In this document: positions 12,048-24,766 of the stretch, piece after piece
Layout: every line of letters starts with the position of its first letter
How positions within the stretch are numbered: position 1 is the first letter of the stretch
DNA from: Triglochin maritima
Taxonomy: Eukaryota; Streptophyta; Magnoliopsida; Alismatales; Juncaginaceae
Direction: 5' to 3'
Assembly: GCA_963682175.1 (NCBI GenBank)
Contig: OY821792.1
Span: 31,618,652 to 31,682,651, forward strand
Length of the DNA: 64,000 bases
Made by a program: the position numbers and the translations under genes
The notes under the pieces: model-generated
Told to the model about the DNA's origin: nothing
What the model saw: the letters and a program-made list of their open reading frames with translations, nothing else
Database searches by the model: none

Positions 12048-12128
12048 ACGTGTAATAATGGTTTTAGTTCATGATAGCTTATTTGTTGTATGTAGTATAT
12101 ACATCTTCAACGTGATCAACAACTAGTG
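12048..12128 (+). repeat. 80-bp direct repeat, copy 2
   Basis: Same unit as 11205-11284. It directly follows the exon-1 fragment at 11977-12044. Confidence 0.85.
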
Positions 12129-12771
12129 ATGTCAAAAGCAGATTGAATTAAAAAAATTTGGTTTGGTTTGAATTTTTTATATATACCAAAGTTTAGTATG
12201 GACCGGGTTTGGTAAAGCCCCAAATCCGAACCGACCAAGATTCCGTGGATCACATGTTCCTCACATGTCGTCGTACAAAGTAGATCTACAAACACACACA
12301 CACAAGCACATCTACAAACAATTAATTATACAATCGAACAAAGCAAACAAACATGCCCACAACCACTAGCATACGCCATATGATATGAAATGAGATGAGA
12401 TGAGATAAGATGAGACTCCATCATCCAACAACCAAACCAAACCAATCTCTGGACCAGTCCAACAAATCATACATATATGTTTGTTTACTCAGATTACTTG
12501 GATTGAGACAATCAGAATGTAACCCCTTGAATATAAGGACCTAAATTCTTTTGATTTTTGCATATTATTATTAAATATCAAAAAATAAATACAAATTTTA
12601 TAATAAAAAAATAAATACAAATTACAATTTCGAGTTTTAAGATTGTTTAAGTTTTCACTTATCTCCTATATTTTCAAACTAAATTAGAGTCGCATCGCAT
12701 TTCTAGTCATAATAACAGAACTTGCATTTATGAACATACGAAACAATTAGTCAACGAATCAGGAAACAAAA
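12129..12771. other. Upstream region of the epimerase-like gene
   Basis: Contains a short GAGAT-type repeat near 12390-12412 and AT-rich sequence. It is the probable promoter, but no clear TATA box stands out. Confidence 0.35.
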
Positions 12772-15700
12772 ATGACATCAGCAGCTTTCTTCCTCTCCCC
12801 CTTTCCAACCACCACCAAACACTCATCATCCTCTTCTCGCCCCTTCCCCAACTTCTTCTACTCAAACCATCGACGCCGCGGAAGAACGACATCCCTCTGC
12901 TCGATGTCGTCTTCCAGTCCTGCTCACTCACTCGGTAATTGTATGTATGCTAATTGTTTTTTTTTTTTGTTTTTTTTATACAAAAGGAATACTCATTTTA
13001 TTTAATAACCGACGAAGGTATCGGTATACATACGAGTATCCAACTCAAAACCAATTGTCCTTTGAAGGTTTCGGTCGGGAGGAGGATTGATTGTGTTAAC
13101 TTGTAGATTGGAGATGCCTATAGATAGGGCTTTACCCTTTGGGACAATTACAACCCGATTTGGGACTAAATTCGTTCTATTAATCACAAGGTAAAAATTC
13201 ATATCCAAGTTGAAATTCAATAGATCCACATGGTATTCGTTATGGGTACACACTGTGAATCCATTTCCATTTCCATTTCCATCATCCTTGACAGACAGAC
13301 TATCTTCTGACATACTTCATTCACCACTCTGCCTTAACCCAATAACAATGGTTGGTTATCCACTTTGTTTGATACCAATCAATAACAATTAAGTCAACAT
13401 CTTGGACTTTTGTGGTTTATTCCAAAATATGTTTCAACTTTCTATATTATATCATCTACTTACGTCCTTTAGTTCCTCTTATTACCTTAAAGGCTCATGC
13501 CTAACATTTTTTCTTTATTTATACAGACACAAGCAATAATGAAGAATTGAAGATCTCTTTTCCCGGCGTTGTCCGGCAGAATGATCTCTTGATTGTAGGG
13601 CCAGGTGTTCTTGGCCGGATTATAGCAGAGAAATGGAAACAGGTAATTTGCCTTCCTTTATTATTTCTGTTGGTGTAAGCTGAAAATAATTCATATTATT
13701 CATTCATGCTAGTTAGAGTAAGCCTCTAAACTACTATCTTCATTGCCTAGTTACCATAAGCTTCCACAAATATTTTCTATTGATGATCAGAAGATATCAC
13801 TATTTTATGGCCCAATGCTTGTCAATGTACACTATATCTTGAAATGAAAAGAGGTGTTGATGTTAGTATGGATTATCATTTGAAGCTTAATGAATCTTGA
13901 TCGTAGTTTCACAAAAAGAAAACTGTTATCTTTGATCAGACCGTCTCCATTAGTTTCTGATTATGACACCACAACATACTCACTATGAATTGGCTCGTGT
14001 TTAACAACAGGTTCATCCTGACAGTCAAGTATATGGGCAAACGATTACCACTGATCATCACGAAGAATTGGTGAATGTCGGAATAACCCCATTTTTAAGA
14101 GGGTCAATGTCAAGTCAATTCCCGTATGTTGTTTTCTGTGCACCTCCATCTCGCACTGCAGATTATCCGGCTGATGTCAGGTACTGTTTGATATTGGTTG
14201 TTTGATCCGAACAAGTTTGTACATTTTATGCATCTTTTACGTTATTTTAAACTGTTGAAGATGGTGATACAATTAAATACCTTCTCTCATTTCTGTTTCA
14301 GGGTGGGTAGTTTTTGGTATAGTCATGAAATAGACAAGTGAGCGCAAGATGATAATGATAGTTAGGCCAGTCCCAAGTAACTACCCAATAAATTAGGCTT
14401 TGGCATACATAATTTCTGTCTCATTTTTCTTTCCCTAAATACAAAAGGCATCTATGGTCACCCATTTCAAGTGAAACCTTCCCACTTCATGATATTTCTA
14501 GACTAAACTGCACCATATAATAGTAACTGGAACTGCCTAGAATTCCTAAAATATTGTTTTGCAAGAGCCGCTGAAAATTTCTTTCTCAGAATGTCCATGC
14601 CTTTGTTAATTGCTGTTTTTCAACTGAACTATCAACTATCTTGAGATGATCTGTTTAAGTGTAAATTACTTGGTACTAGATAGATTGGATACTTGGGTGT
14701 TTGATATTAGGACATTAGCTGCACATACATGGAATAAATTTGGACTATTTCCAGGTTGACAGCGTCCAATTGGAATGGTGAAGGTTGCTTCGTGTTCACA
14801 TCAAGCAGCGCTGTTTTTGATTGCAACAATAATGGATCATGTGATGAGGTGTTGATATAAAGCATTTCTCTGTTGGTATTGATTTTCTTTTCTTAATGTT
14901 ACGGCACTATTTTGTAGTTATAAATCTCTAGCATGTTTGCAGGATTCTCTAATAGTACCACTCGGAAGAAGCACCCGGACTGATGTTCTTCTAAAAGCTG
15001 AAAGTGAGGTTTTACAAGCAGGTGGTTGTGTTCTGCGGCTAGCGGGGCTTTATATATCCTACCAATAGTTCCTGAACCTTTTACAGATTTACAACCATGT
15101 TGTTGGACTTAGATACATACATTTCTTAACATATGCATACACGATCGACAGAGGTGCTCATAATTATTGGTTGAACAAGGGTGTTGTTGAAGCTCGTCCA
15201 GATCATATTCTCAACTTGATTCATTATGAGGTAGCAATCATGTTTAATATAGCGATCCTTTCACTGTTAATGCCATGCAATCGATCCTTTTGGGAACAAT
15301 TACATGCTTTTGCTATCGGAACCTTTCTTTCCTGAGATGTTGGCAGAGTATATGTAACTTGGATTACAAAAACTCTCTTGAATAGGGTAATGTACCGCAA
15401 TCTATTATAATAGGCAGAATTTCATGTTAATGCCACTTCTTTTGCATTCAATTCCAGAACGCAAAAGATTGGAAATTCAAATTAACTTTTCATTTGAAGT
15501 TCATTCTGCAGAAATTTCATTATTTATCATATGCATAGCAGGATGCTGCATCCCTTGCAATTGCAATCATGAAGAAGCAATTTCGACGTAAGATTTTCTT
15601 GGGTGTTGATGATCTTCCTCTATCCAGGTACATTTTATTTATGGTAAACTGGCTTCTTTGTAAACTGATTGATCGAGTTTATTTGTCAGCACAGGATATA

Positions 15701-16052
15701 CAAAATTTAGGAACATCTGATGTTCTTAGCATGACTTCTTGAGTTTCGTTTATCACGACCTCTTGAAGATTGTTAATGCACATTTCCTTTTGCAGGCAGC
15801 AAATAATGGACTACGTCGAACGAAGTGGTAAATTCGAAAAGAAATTTCAAGCCTTTACAGGCAAGATCACAAACATGAATTTTCCTCTAATTTACTTATG
15901 CTTAACTTTGTTCATTGAGTTGGCTGACCTTGCTGCTTATAGGAACCAATGATCCTTTAGGAAAGAGATTAACCAATGCCAAGACTCGGGCTAAAGTGGG
16001 GTGGGAACCACGATATCGAAGCTTTCCTCAGCTACTTGGGTTGCAAGAGTGA
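12772..16052 (+). CDS. NAD(P)-binding Rossmann-fold epimerase-like protein, plastid-targeted, 9 exons
   Basis: Predicted 334-aa protein of the extended SDR/NAD-dependent epimerase superfamily. Exons: 12772-12934, 13527-13642, 14011-14180, 14755-14848, 14943-15053, 15141-15230, 15542-15627, 15796-15860, 15943-16052, all in phase. The first ~50 residues are Ser/Thr/Arg-rich with few acids, like a chloroplast transit peptide. The nucleotide motif is GPGVLG at residues 79-84 after the strand DLLIV. Later blocks are VVFCAPPSRTADYP, CFVFTSSSAVFD, GCVLRLAGLY, RGAHNYW and NLIHYEDAASLAIAIM, ending KVGWEPRYRSFPQLLG. This matches a plant family of unknown substrate. No classic YxxxK pair is obvious. Intron 5 is U12-type AT-AC and intron 8 starts with GC. 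An alternative exon near 14302 would add a stop and was left out. Confidence 0.88.
13002..13313 (-). other. 103-codon minus-strand ORF inside intron 1
   Basis: An uninterrupted reading frame antisense to the host gene, lying wholly in its first intron. Composition looks protein-like (balanced, with MSEDSLSVKDD at the start and DLLNFNLDMNFYLVINR in the middle), but a (GN)n run comes from a TTTCCA repeat at 13261-13282. I do not recognise it. It may be the remnant of an inserted coding sequence. Confidence 0.3.
15054..15140 (+). other. U12-type AT-AC intron
   Basis: No GT donor exists near the end of exon 5. Instead ATATCCTACC begins the intron, matching the U12 AT-AC donor ATATCCT. TTTCTTAAC (15122-15130) matches the U12 branch site TTCCTTAAC with one difference, and the intron ends AC at 15140, 11 nt after the branch adenosine. 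Joining 15053 to 15141 gives GLY-TIDRGAHNYW, in phase 0 and as expected for the family. Confidence 0.88.
15861..15942 (+). other. GC-AG intron
   Basis: Exon 8 ends ACAG and the intron begins GCAAGA. No GT lies at the junction. Joining to 15943 gives FTGTNDPLGKR in frame. AG|GCAAG is the usual context of GC donors, which the major spliceosome reads. Confidence 0.8.
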
Positions 16053-16947
16053 TTTGTGTTCTACTTCTTTCTTCTTCACTACTTTCCATTTGATCAACCT
16101 ATATGCCAGATTATAGCTGACTATGGTACATTGCACATCTTGTTGATTCACAATAACGGATATTTTTTGGACTGTATACTTGACTATTTTGACTGCTCTT
16201 TTAAATACTATTCATGGCATAGCATTGTCTAGTGAAAGGTCGAGCAATAGGGTTGCTAAAAAATGGTATACTCCAAGAGAGGCGACGAAATAGCGTTTTA
16301 CTATGTTGTAAGAATATCCAACGTCTACGAAGCAACCACCACATTCGACTAGGAAGGAAGTAAATAAAATTTGCCTACCCAAAGATTTGCAACATCGATT
16401 GCAAATTAATCCGTGTCAGATCCATGATTAACAGGCCATGTAATTGCACAATTAAAAATGTTGCTTCCATTAGAATCATGAATTCATATAGCTTCTTTTG
16501 CAACAAGCCAAGCCTGAAAAACAATAATAGCATCTTTACGCTTGATGTAGAATCATAAGAAATAAACAGTTTGGGCATATAGCTTCTTTTAATTTTTCTT
16601 CTTATTACACCTGCGTATAGTAGTACTCAAACGATGATATATTCTTAAAGCCTAAAAACAAGCATAACCAGAGGGAAAGTTCACGAACCCATCATCACAA
16701 GGTGGACGAATCCTTTAAAAAGGGCATACTCACGGTTCAAATCTTACAACACGGGAAAAATAATCAAGTGACCCTAATAAGAACTAAGAAATTATGAACT
16801 TTAACTACAAGATGCTCTATTTACTAATGTAGTTCTCTGGGACATTCAGGGATACTACCGAATTAGTTGGACATTAGCAGACGCTAAATGCATGCAACAA
16901 GATCCATTAAAAATGGAGTCAGTGCTTATGGAATAACTTAGAGCAGC
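16053..16947. other. 3' regions of two convergent genes
   Basis: Lies between the stop of the epimerase-like gene and the stop of TON2 on the other strand. AT-rich, no coding frame supported. Confidence 0.5.
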
Positions 16948-19900
16948 TCACTCTTCTTCTGGTTCTTCCTCTTCCTGTAGAAGGTTTTCCCTGTTGTCGT
17001 GAGCCCAGAATCCACGTACATCTATAAGCATGCTGGCAATCGTGCCTCCTTGTTTGCATGCAAGAAGGTCAGCAAGTGTTATTCTCAGAGGGTCTGCAGG
17101 TTTTACCATATCCCAGATTTCATCCCTCACGTCTTCAATACATAGTTCATAGTTACCACCTTCAATCCACTTTTGATGCACATCTCTGCAGGAAACATTG
17201 TCAACGTTAAATATTAATACATTCTTGGTACATTGTTGATCAATCATACATTCATTTTACACTATCAGAAGCCCAATCAGAAGTGGAGCTCAGTCGATTA
17301 TTTATCTGAAATTCTTAACTAATAACACCAGCTTCAAGTTTTAAAGTTTTCTCCCATTAAGATAGTCACAATATTAATGCCTGATCCCATAGACAGGACT
17401 AATACCTTCCAGCTTTGTTGCAGTGTGAAATATTAATATAAAATTAGATTTCAAAACCCGAAATGTTCGGGATAGAGAAACAAAACAAATCCGTATTTTG
17501 AAAGCTTAAGGCCTAGTTTCATATCTCAATGCAAGAAGCGAAAAACAGAACTATCTTACCAGGTATTTTGATATTAAAGCCAATGGAGGCATGCAACAAA
17601 GTTAGAAACTGTTCACTTCACAAACATAACGAGGAAAATGTGGTGCAACTTGAGACTCACAGAGCTCACTATAGAACTGTAAGCAGGAAGTTACACAGTC
17701 TATTTTGGAAGATTGTATCAGGTAGCCCATCAACTGACATAAGATACCCTTCTTTCCTTCCAACATGGAGTGTTTGAGCAAATAGAATACAAAGCTAAAT
17801 CACTTGTCATCAATTGCCCCGTAGAAGATTCAAAGCTTGTTGTATAGATTTAAATTTTAACGTGATTGAAATGTTGAACAAGTTGTGTAAGTTGGAACGA
17901 GAATTTGTAGAAAAAGCACGTCACAAAGAAAACACAGACAAGTGTGCTCCTATTTGGTATTTATACATGACAGTATGAGGAAGTTCTTTCTTGCGTGTCA
18001 ATTTGGAACTACATCTAAGGTTTTTACAATTCTTGGAAATGGTTTTTTAGTAATACACATCTAACTAATTGAAGTAAGAATCTTTCATAGGATGTTGTCA
18101 GGTGCTCGTCAGTATGACCAGAGTTAATGAGTCTCTACATAATGCTTCTATAAGTGGATAGCTGCTACATAAAAGAGATATCTAACTGGTTAACCTTGTT
18201 TGAAAGGTGAACAGCAGGAAAGAAATTATTTTGCAACTTCGTCACTAATAAAAAAAGTGTCATGAAGATGCTTCCATATTCTTACCTAAAGAGAGTATGG
18301 ATATCTGCTGTGGTGAGATGACCTCTACCATGGAGATCAAGGCATCTGAACAGGTAAGCAAGTCCCTCAGGTGTATCTTTGTTCTCCAATGCCAAAACGA
18401 AGTCCAGAAAGCTTTCAAAGTCCATTTCACGAGAACTACCTCCACCAGCTTTCCCCCGCCGAACATGCTCATCAAAGGCTGATGAAAGAATAGGCAATGT
18501 CACAGTTGAAATCATCAACCACATTCAGAGTTTCAGTGTCTTCGGTATTGAAGTGCGCACACATATACTATGGAGAACTTTCGAAACAAAAATCACAAGT
18601 TGTACAAAATCTAAACTAAGTTAAAACTGAGATGCAGAGGCTTGCCCTACAAAAGCATAATCTGTTACCTACTATAAGCTTGTTTCATGATGTAACTTCA
18701 AATTGTGCACTTAAATAAAACTGAAAGCAATGAGAAATTTCAGAAATATAGTGCTAATGAAATCTTCAAGAAGAAGTGAAAATGAAGCCAGGCAACCAAC
18801 CAATGGATAGTGTCAACAGCCAAAAATAGGATATTTAAGACTAAAAGTAACATATGCTAACCTCTCTCAATGAAGATCTCTGTCAGTGTTCCATCTGCAT
18901 ATTCCTTTAGCTCTTGCTTGCTCAAGGTACCATTCATATCTTTATCTAGGGCAAGAAACATATCTGTATGCAAGGAAAGAGAATGAAAATACAAGTTGTA
19001 TATAGTTTCCCAAGTAATTTATCTCTATGCTTGCAAGTAATGACGTATGATAGAATGAGGGCAACTACCACAGGCTACTCCAATATATTTTAACTTTAAG
19101 TTTCAACTTCGTATTGTAATCACTAGCTTAAAATAGTGAAGCATGGTACAATGGTAACAGATAAGAAGGCTAGTAAATCAAATAACAAGGAGACACAGAC
19201 CACACAGAAATGGATCACATACCACATATCCGCTGGGCAGAAGTTAATGAGAACCAATTCTCAGCTTGTTCGGTATCAGTAACCTCTTCCTCACTTTCCT
19301 AACATTGCAGGGTAATAAAAGGTCATGCACTATTCAATAAAAAGAAGTCATCACACAACAAGTACATAGAGAGAAGCACATTGTTCAAGCACACATTACA
19401 AAACTCCAAGGCAGAAATGAGTGAAAAATCCCTCAAATTAACTAGCACCTTGCTTAAGGAATTATTCAGAATCAGAAGGAAAAAAATGCATAAATATACA
19501 AACCACACAAAAAATGACAAATAAATTACATACAGAAAGGATGTATTGAGTTGTAATTATGTAATTATTAGTAGGAAGATTGGACACAACTAGAAAGCTT
19601 TTAGATCCCATCATAGTAGTATACTGTAGTTATCCTCCTATAAAATGCTATAAGTAGACTCATAAATAAAATTGGACCATCCAATGAAATAGAAACATAT
19701 TTGCTCCAAATGAAGGGCTAGTAGGAGGCTAGTAGCATGTAATTCAATTTTGAGCTTATAGAACCAAACTTCCAAAATATGCATTGTGCAAAGTTCTTCA
19801 AAGGCTGACAGACTAAAAAGATTATTTGGATGTTCCACAAAAACACTTTTACATCTCATGATTATTATGTTCATGAAAAGCAGAAGACAAAGACTTGAAG

Positions 19901-22900
19901 AATAATATAATATTTGTATAAAAAACTGGTACTAAACTAGCTGGATTGGTATATAAAAAAAGCAACAATGTAAGACATCTACTATGTACCTGATGTAGTT
20001 CCATAAGTTCCTGGAGACAGTTACTTAACAGAACCTTCTTTATGCAAGCTTTCCCTGTATATGAATATATGATATACAAAATCTGATTTAGTATTTGTGG
20101 GTAATAAGACTATGATACTTTATATCCAAACTTGATTCTACATACTACACCCAAAGAGAGAATGCTCATTAGTAGCACATCGACTTAAAAAGAATGGGGG
20201 TGACATATGACCACATCTGCACATTATTTCAACCCACAAAAGAAACAAAGCATATTACTATACAATTTTGTGCAACTAAGCTTCTGAAGCATAGGAAATC
20301 CGAAAACATGCTTGTTACTGTTAGGCACTAACCACGTCGATGGGGATCACAGAAGAAAAAGAATTTATGCGCAGCTATACGGCAGTACATTTGAACAAAA
20401 GCTGAAGGCATGTCACGAAGTTGTGCCAGGTTAGGAATAAGGCCTCGTATATAGGCTTCCATTTCCTGTCAAACAGGCAAAAGGCTACAATGAATGCTAC
20501 GTAAGATAAAAGACATAAGGAAGTACTTTTTTTATAGAAAAGGCTGAAAGATCCAAAAGGAACACAAATTTAATATCAAGGAATGTGTCTTCATATTGCA
20601 CTGTTTAGTGCGGAATTCACCAAGACTTCATTTCAAGTATCACATTTAACAAATAATGGGAACAACCAAGGGGAAACATTAAATACATACATGAGGTTGA
20701 AGAAATCCATCAGTATCTTCATCCAGCTCACTCATGTCAATCCTTGCTTGAGTCAAAGACACCTGACAAATCGTACAAAAACTTTCCTTTTAGTGGGTTA
20801 ATCATTTATGATGTCCAAATTCATGGACTATATTTAGAAGAAAAACTCAATGAAATCAGAGGTGAATCCTATAAAAAAACACCTAGCAATATATCTTTTT
20901 ATTCAGTGAATATTATTAATTTAAAATAGAAAATGGGTAAAAAAATCATTGTTCATAAAGAACACAGTAGTGGTATGATGTTTTTTTGATGAGAAAGGCA
21001 TATTTACCCCCGAGTTTCCAAAGCAAACTAATGTAGCTGACCCCATAAATAAATGCTATTTCTTCGCATTTTAGTCTGAAAACTCCAACACAAAATAATT
21101 TAGCAAATCTTCTAGACAACTCTAAAGTTTGCTATTTAGTACGAGAATAGGACTTGAAGCTTCACCAATTCGAATCATTACATCAATGTGAAACCCAGGT
21201 CCAAGAGAAGGAATTGAGCCATCCAAATAAAAGTAAATGAAAGCAATCAATCTAACAATAATGATACGCACCGTCCGCATGACATATAAATAAAATGGTA
21301 GGATTGCTATCCTTCCTGATTCATCCTTTTCAAACTTCATGAAATTTGAAGGGCTGAAAAATTTTCGACATTTGGGGCCAATTTGCTCAGTACAGACAGA
21401 TGCTATGTGGCAAAAATCTTCATAATTCATCTGTATCAAGATGTTAACACAATCTATTAAAGCGTAATACCAAAGGAACAAATCATAACAGAATACATGA
21501 AGCTAAAACATAAATCAGCCTAGACTTCACTTCTACATACCGAAAGTAACAAACTAAAAGTTATAGACGTACAGTAGTTGTAGAATGTAGAGTGTAGACA
21601 ATATGTAAATAAAATAAGACTAGAAAAGGTAACCTTCTCAGCCCCTGTTGCATCATCAATCACACAATTTTCTCTCAAGCATACCCACATGGCATCTAAA
21701 TCATCAGCATTCAGCAGGAGATCAGACTGCTTCTGCATGAACAAAACCCAACTTCTTTCACTACTCGGAGAAAATACATCGATTTCACTTTTTTTTATCA
21801 TTTGATTCCGTGATATGTCAATTATAGATAACAACAACATTTTGCCAACCTCTGAACTAACATTTTTTCTTTATTTTTTAAAAGTACAAAGTTCATGCAC
21901 AGGTAACGAATCAATATGTCAATTATAGATAAAATATGAGATATTTGACCATTAATAATGATTTATGCAACCATCAAACAAGGTTGAGGTAAGATGCACT
22001 CTAGCATTTAAATTAGATTTGAGTACCTTTAGAAAGCGATATTTTGCCAACCTCTGAACTCGATGACTGATTGATCCTTCTTCGGGCTTCTGAATTAGAC
22101 AAAAGATACAAAAAAATAGTGTTATAGACATAAAACACGTTTAAAGAGGAAAAAACACATGGGCAGATGAAGTGAATTGCTGATGAGATGTTATATTCTG
22201 CAGCACTGAACCCAATAGACGTGATAAATGATCATGGTAAAACATTTTATTAGAAGCACAGTTTGTGATAGCACTGAGTTGATTAGATGGGGTGGACAGC
22301 AAAGTAAAACCAACAGTGGGGCACCAAAGGAAGCTCAAGAAGCATACCTTCTTATAGAAACAAGGAATCTTGCCTGCTTCAGCATTCTTTTGTTGTTTTT
22401 CTTTGAAAATCTCCAGCAAAATTCTTTTTGTTTCAAGCTCTGCACAACAAAACTATGGAAACACATCAAACGACTTTTTTATTGGTGAAAACACATCAAA
22501 CAACTGTCTTCCAGAAAATGAACATTCAAAAAAAATTCCAAGGATAGACCAACATCCAGTAGACAAGTTTTTAGAAGCCAAAATGAGAATTACAGGCGTA
22601 ATACTAGTGGAAATCCAAAAATTCACATTACCACCACTCTTTGTGCTTGTTGAGCTGCATGCCATTGAAATTTCAACAATGAATAGCAACTCATCCCCAA
22701 CGTCAATCAACATAAATAGAAGCTACCAATGTCATCTTAAGATCTATAAACATTGGTGGTTATGGTAACTGTGTCAGGTTCAACAAATTGAAATAGGTGA
22801 ACATTAATGAACGGGATCGTCTTCCACTTCTGAAGACAAATTCCAGTAGTTTTGCAAATAAAACAAAGACAAATTGCAGTACTAAAAAAGAGAGGAACGG

Positions 22901-23806
22901 AATCAAGGGTGTGGGATACATGCAATAAACTTGTTGGCTTTCCAAACAACACACCCATGAACAAGCGAGAACGCATTTGTAATTGTTCATTCATGCGGCA
23001 CGTACTCGACTATGCAGTTGGACAATGATACGAGAAACAGGTGGCATAACAAGCGATAACTGCTCAACCACGTAGTAGCATGTCTTGTTAGTTTGGGTGC
23101 ATATACAACCACCTTGCACAATCAGATGGACATTGTGCACCAAGGAAATTTTAGCAACATTTCAACTAAACTAGAATGTGATTGTGATTGCCACAGAACT
23201 TTCCAGGTTACTCCACGAGTTTCAGTTACAACAAAAACACTTCAGCGGCAAGCTATAAAGATCTAAGCACAAGCCAATCATCCATTCCCTTTGTGTAAAC
23301 ATTGCCTAATATCCATAACATAAATGAAGTGTTTACAAATTTTCGGTCGCCTATTATCCAGGGAGAGGCTCCCATACCTGGCTATTACCTAAAAAGCACT
23401 TGTTCAGGTCTCCAACATGAAACTTGCTAACACATAAATCTCAAGTAATGCACTGATACACAGGGAGCATTCTTCCCAAACGCAATCCGACACCAAAATG
23501 AACGCGCTCCGACACGTCTTCACAAACCCCTCTCTTCAAAATCAAATTTCAATACTACACTTCCGTTTTTCCCCTTTTACCAAATCCAAAGCTAACTATC
23601 TAAGAAGCTCAGCTCATTCCACTAAAGCAAAGCTAAAAGTAGGCTAGATTTGGACGGGACTAACCCATGAGGGCTTCGGATCCGAGGCCGGCGCCGGACC
23701 CGATGTACCTCCGGAGGTTCCGCGCCCACGGCATGGAGGTGGCCGGCGGGATCTTCCTCGCGGAGGCGTCCCCGCCGCCCTCGCCGTCGCTGGAGCCGCT
23801 GTACAT
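16948..23806 (-). CDS. TON2: PP2A regulatory subunit B'' TONNEAU2/FASS, 12 exons
   Basis: Predicted 477-aa protein, very close in length and sequence to TON2/FASS, the B'' subunit that directs PP2A to the preprophase band and cortical microtubule arrays with TON1 and TRM proteins. Exons on the minus strand: 23806-23665, 22439-22348, 22089-22027, 21732-21634, 21430-21272, 20762-20691, 20465-20333, 20054-19990, 19298-19223, 18963-18862, 18478-18286, 17185-16948. All phases agree. It begins MYSGSSDGEGGGDA, then RNLRRYIGSGAGLGSEALM. Two EF-hand loops are visible: DEDTDGFLQPHE (residues 199-210) and DKDMNGTLSKQE (307-318). The tail is GFWAHDNRENLLQEEEEPEEE. No break or missing block was found. It converges with the epimerase-like gene and diverges from REV3. 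Confidence 0.97.
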
Positions 23807-23903
23807 CGGAGGCGAAACCCTAACCCTAGTGGAAGTGGCGTGGATGGAAGAGTTTGGATCTGAGGAGGAGGGGAGCGTTCGATGGAGACGATCCAGGCTT
23901 CAC

Positions 23904-23927
23904 CTCTCTCTCTCTCTCTCTCTCTCT
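23904..23927. repeat. (CT)n tract in the TON2 5' leader
   Basis: About 11 CT units, reading as GA repeats in the TON2 transcript roughly 100 nt upstream of its start codon. GA-rich leaders are common in plant genes. Confidence 0.85.
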
Positions 23928-24711
23928 TTAATTTTTTCTATTTTGTGGATTTTTAGGACGTTTTGCTTAGATGGACTCTTTAAGTGTTTTAATATCTTTG
24001 AAGTCCTTGTTCGGTTGTATGAATTTCCGGGTACTCCAGAAAACTTTAAGGAAGTGAAGAATTAAAATTGTAGAATGACTTCTAGGTCATTGGTATCTTG
24101 AGGAACTTTAAAAATTCTGTAAGTCAAGTTCCTAATTTTTTTTCAAGATTTTAAAATATATAATTGAAATGATTTCTCAAAATTACACTCTAAAACAAAG
24201 AAAACTTACAGAAGTGAAGTTCTTAAATCACGTCTTCTTTATTACACATTGTGAGAGAAGTTCTATATGGAAGAGTGGTCTGACACGCACATGAAACTTC
24301 ACATACGGGTGTGTACGAGAAGAATGATAAATATTGCCTAGTTTGTAAGGATTTTGTCCTTCTGCATTTTATTTTAAAAAAAATTATACACATATTGAGT
24401 CAATCTATGTGTGTCTTGCTGAATAATCTTTGACGTCTCAAAAGACACAAAAATTATGAAAGACCATGAGACCAAAAAAAGTAACATAAGAACATTTTTC
24501 GCATTGTTACCTTGAAAACCACCAAATCAACCAAGAACTAAAATATCAAAAATTAATAACAAGGACGCATTAGCAAAAACATATTAGAGACCAATATTTA
24601 CGAACCGGTCCCTGGAAAACCGAAAAATCTCACGTTCACGGTTATCTCGAAAATCTTGCGCGGGAAGGGTCTGCCGCCAAGCCACGTCACCCGAATCCGC
24701 TCCCCGACCCC

Positions 24712-24719
24712 TATAAATA
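24712..24719 (+). promoter_or_regulatory. TATA box of REV3
   Basis: TATAAATA, 48 bp upstream of the REV3 start codon, implying a very short 5' UTR. Confidence 0.65.
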
Positions 24720-24766
24720 GCTCCACCACTCCGCTCTTCTCCACTTTCCCCCTTTCTCCGTCTCCG

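Larger units (their letters stand above)
23807..24766. promoter_or_regulatory. Shared divergent promoter region of TON2 and REV3
   Basis: The 960 bp between the two start codons must hold both promoters. The TON2 side has a GA-rich leader. The REV3 side has a TATA box at 24712 and, just above it, GCCACGTCAC (24681-24690), an ACGT-core bZIP-type element. Between them is AT-rich DNA with no coding frame. Confidence 0.6.

Noticed and set aside
14302..14341. Possible exon of the epimerase-like gene after a cag at about 14301
   Set aside because: It reads GSFWYSHEIDK and then a stop. Skipping it to 14755 gives the conserved DVRLTASNWNGEG. It could be a poison exon, but there is no evidence for that here.
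23667..24065. 132-codon plus-strand ORF
   Set aside because: It is antisense to TON2 exon 1, whose reading (MYSGSSDGEG..., GSGAGLGSEALM) is clearly the real one.
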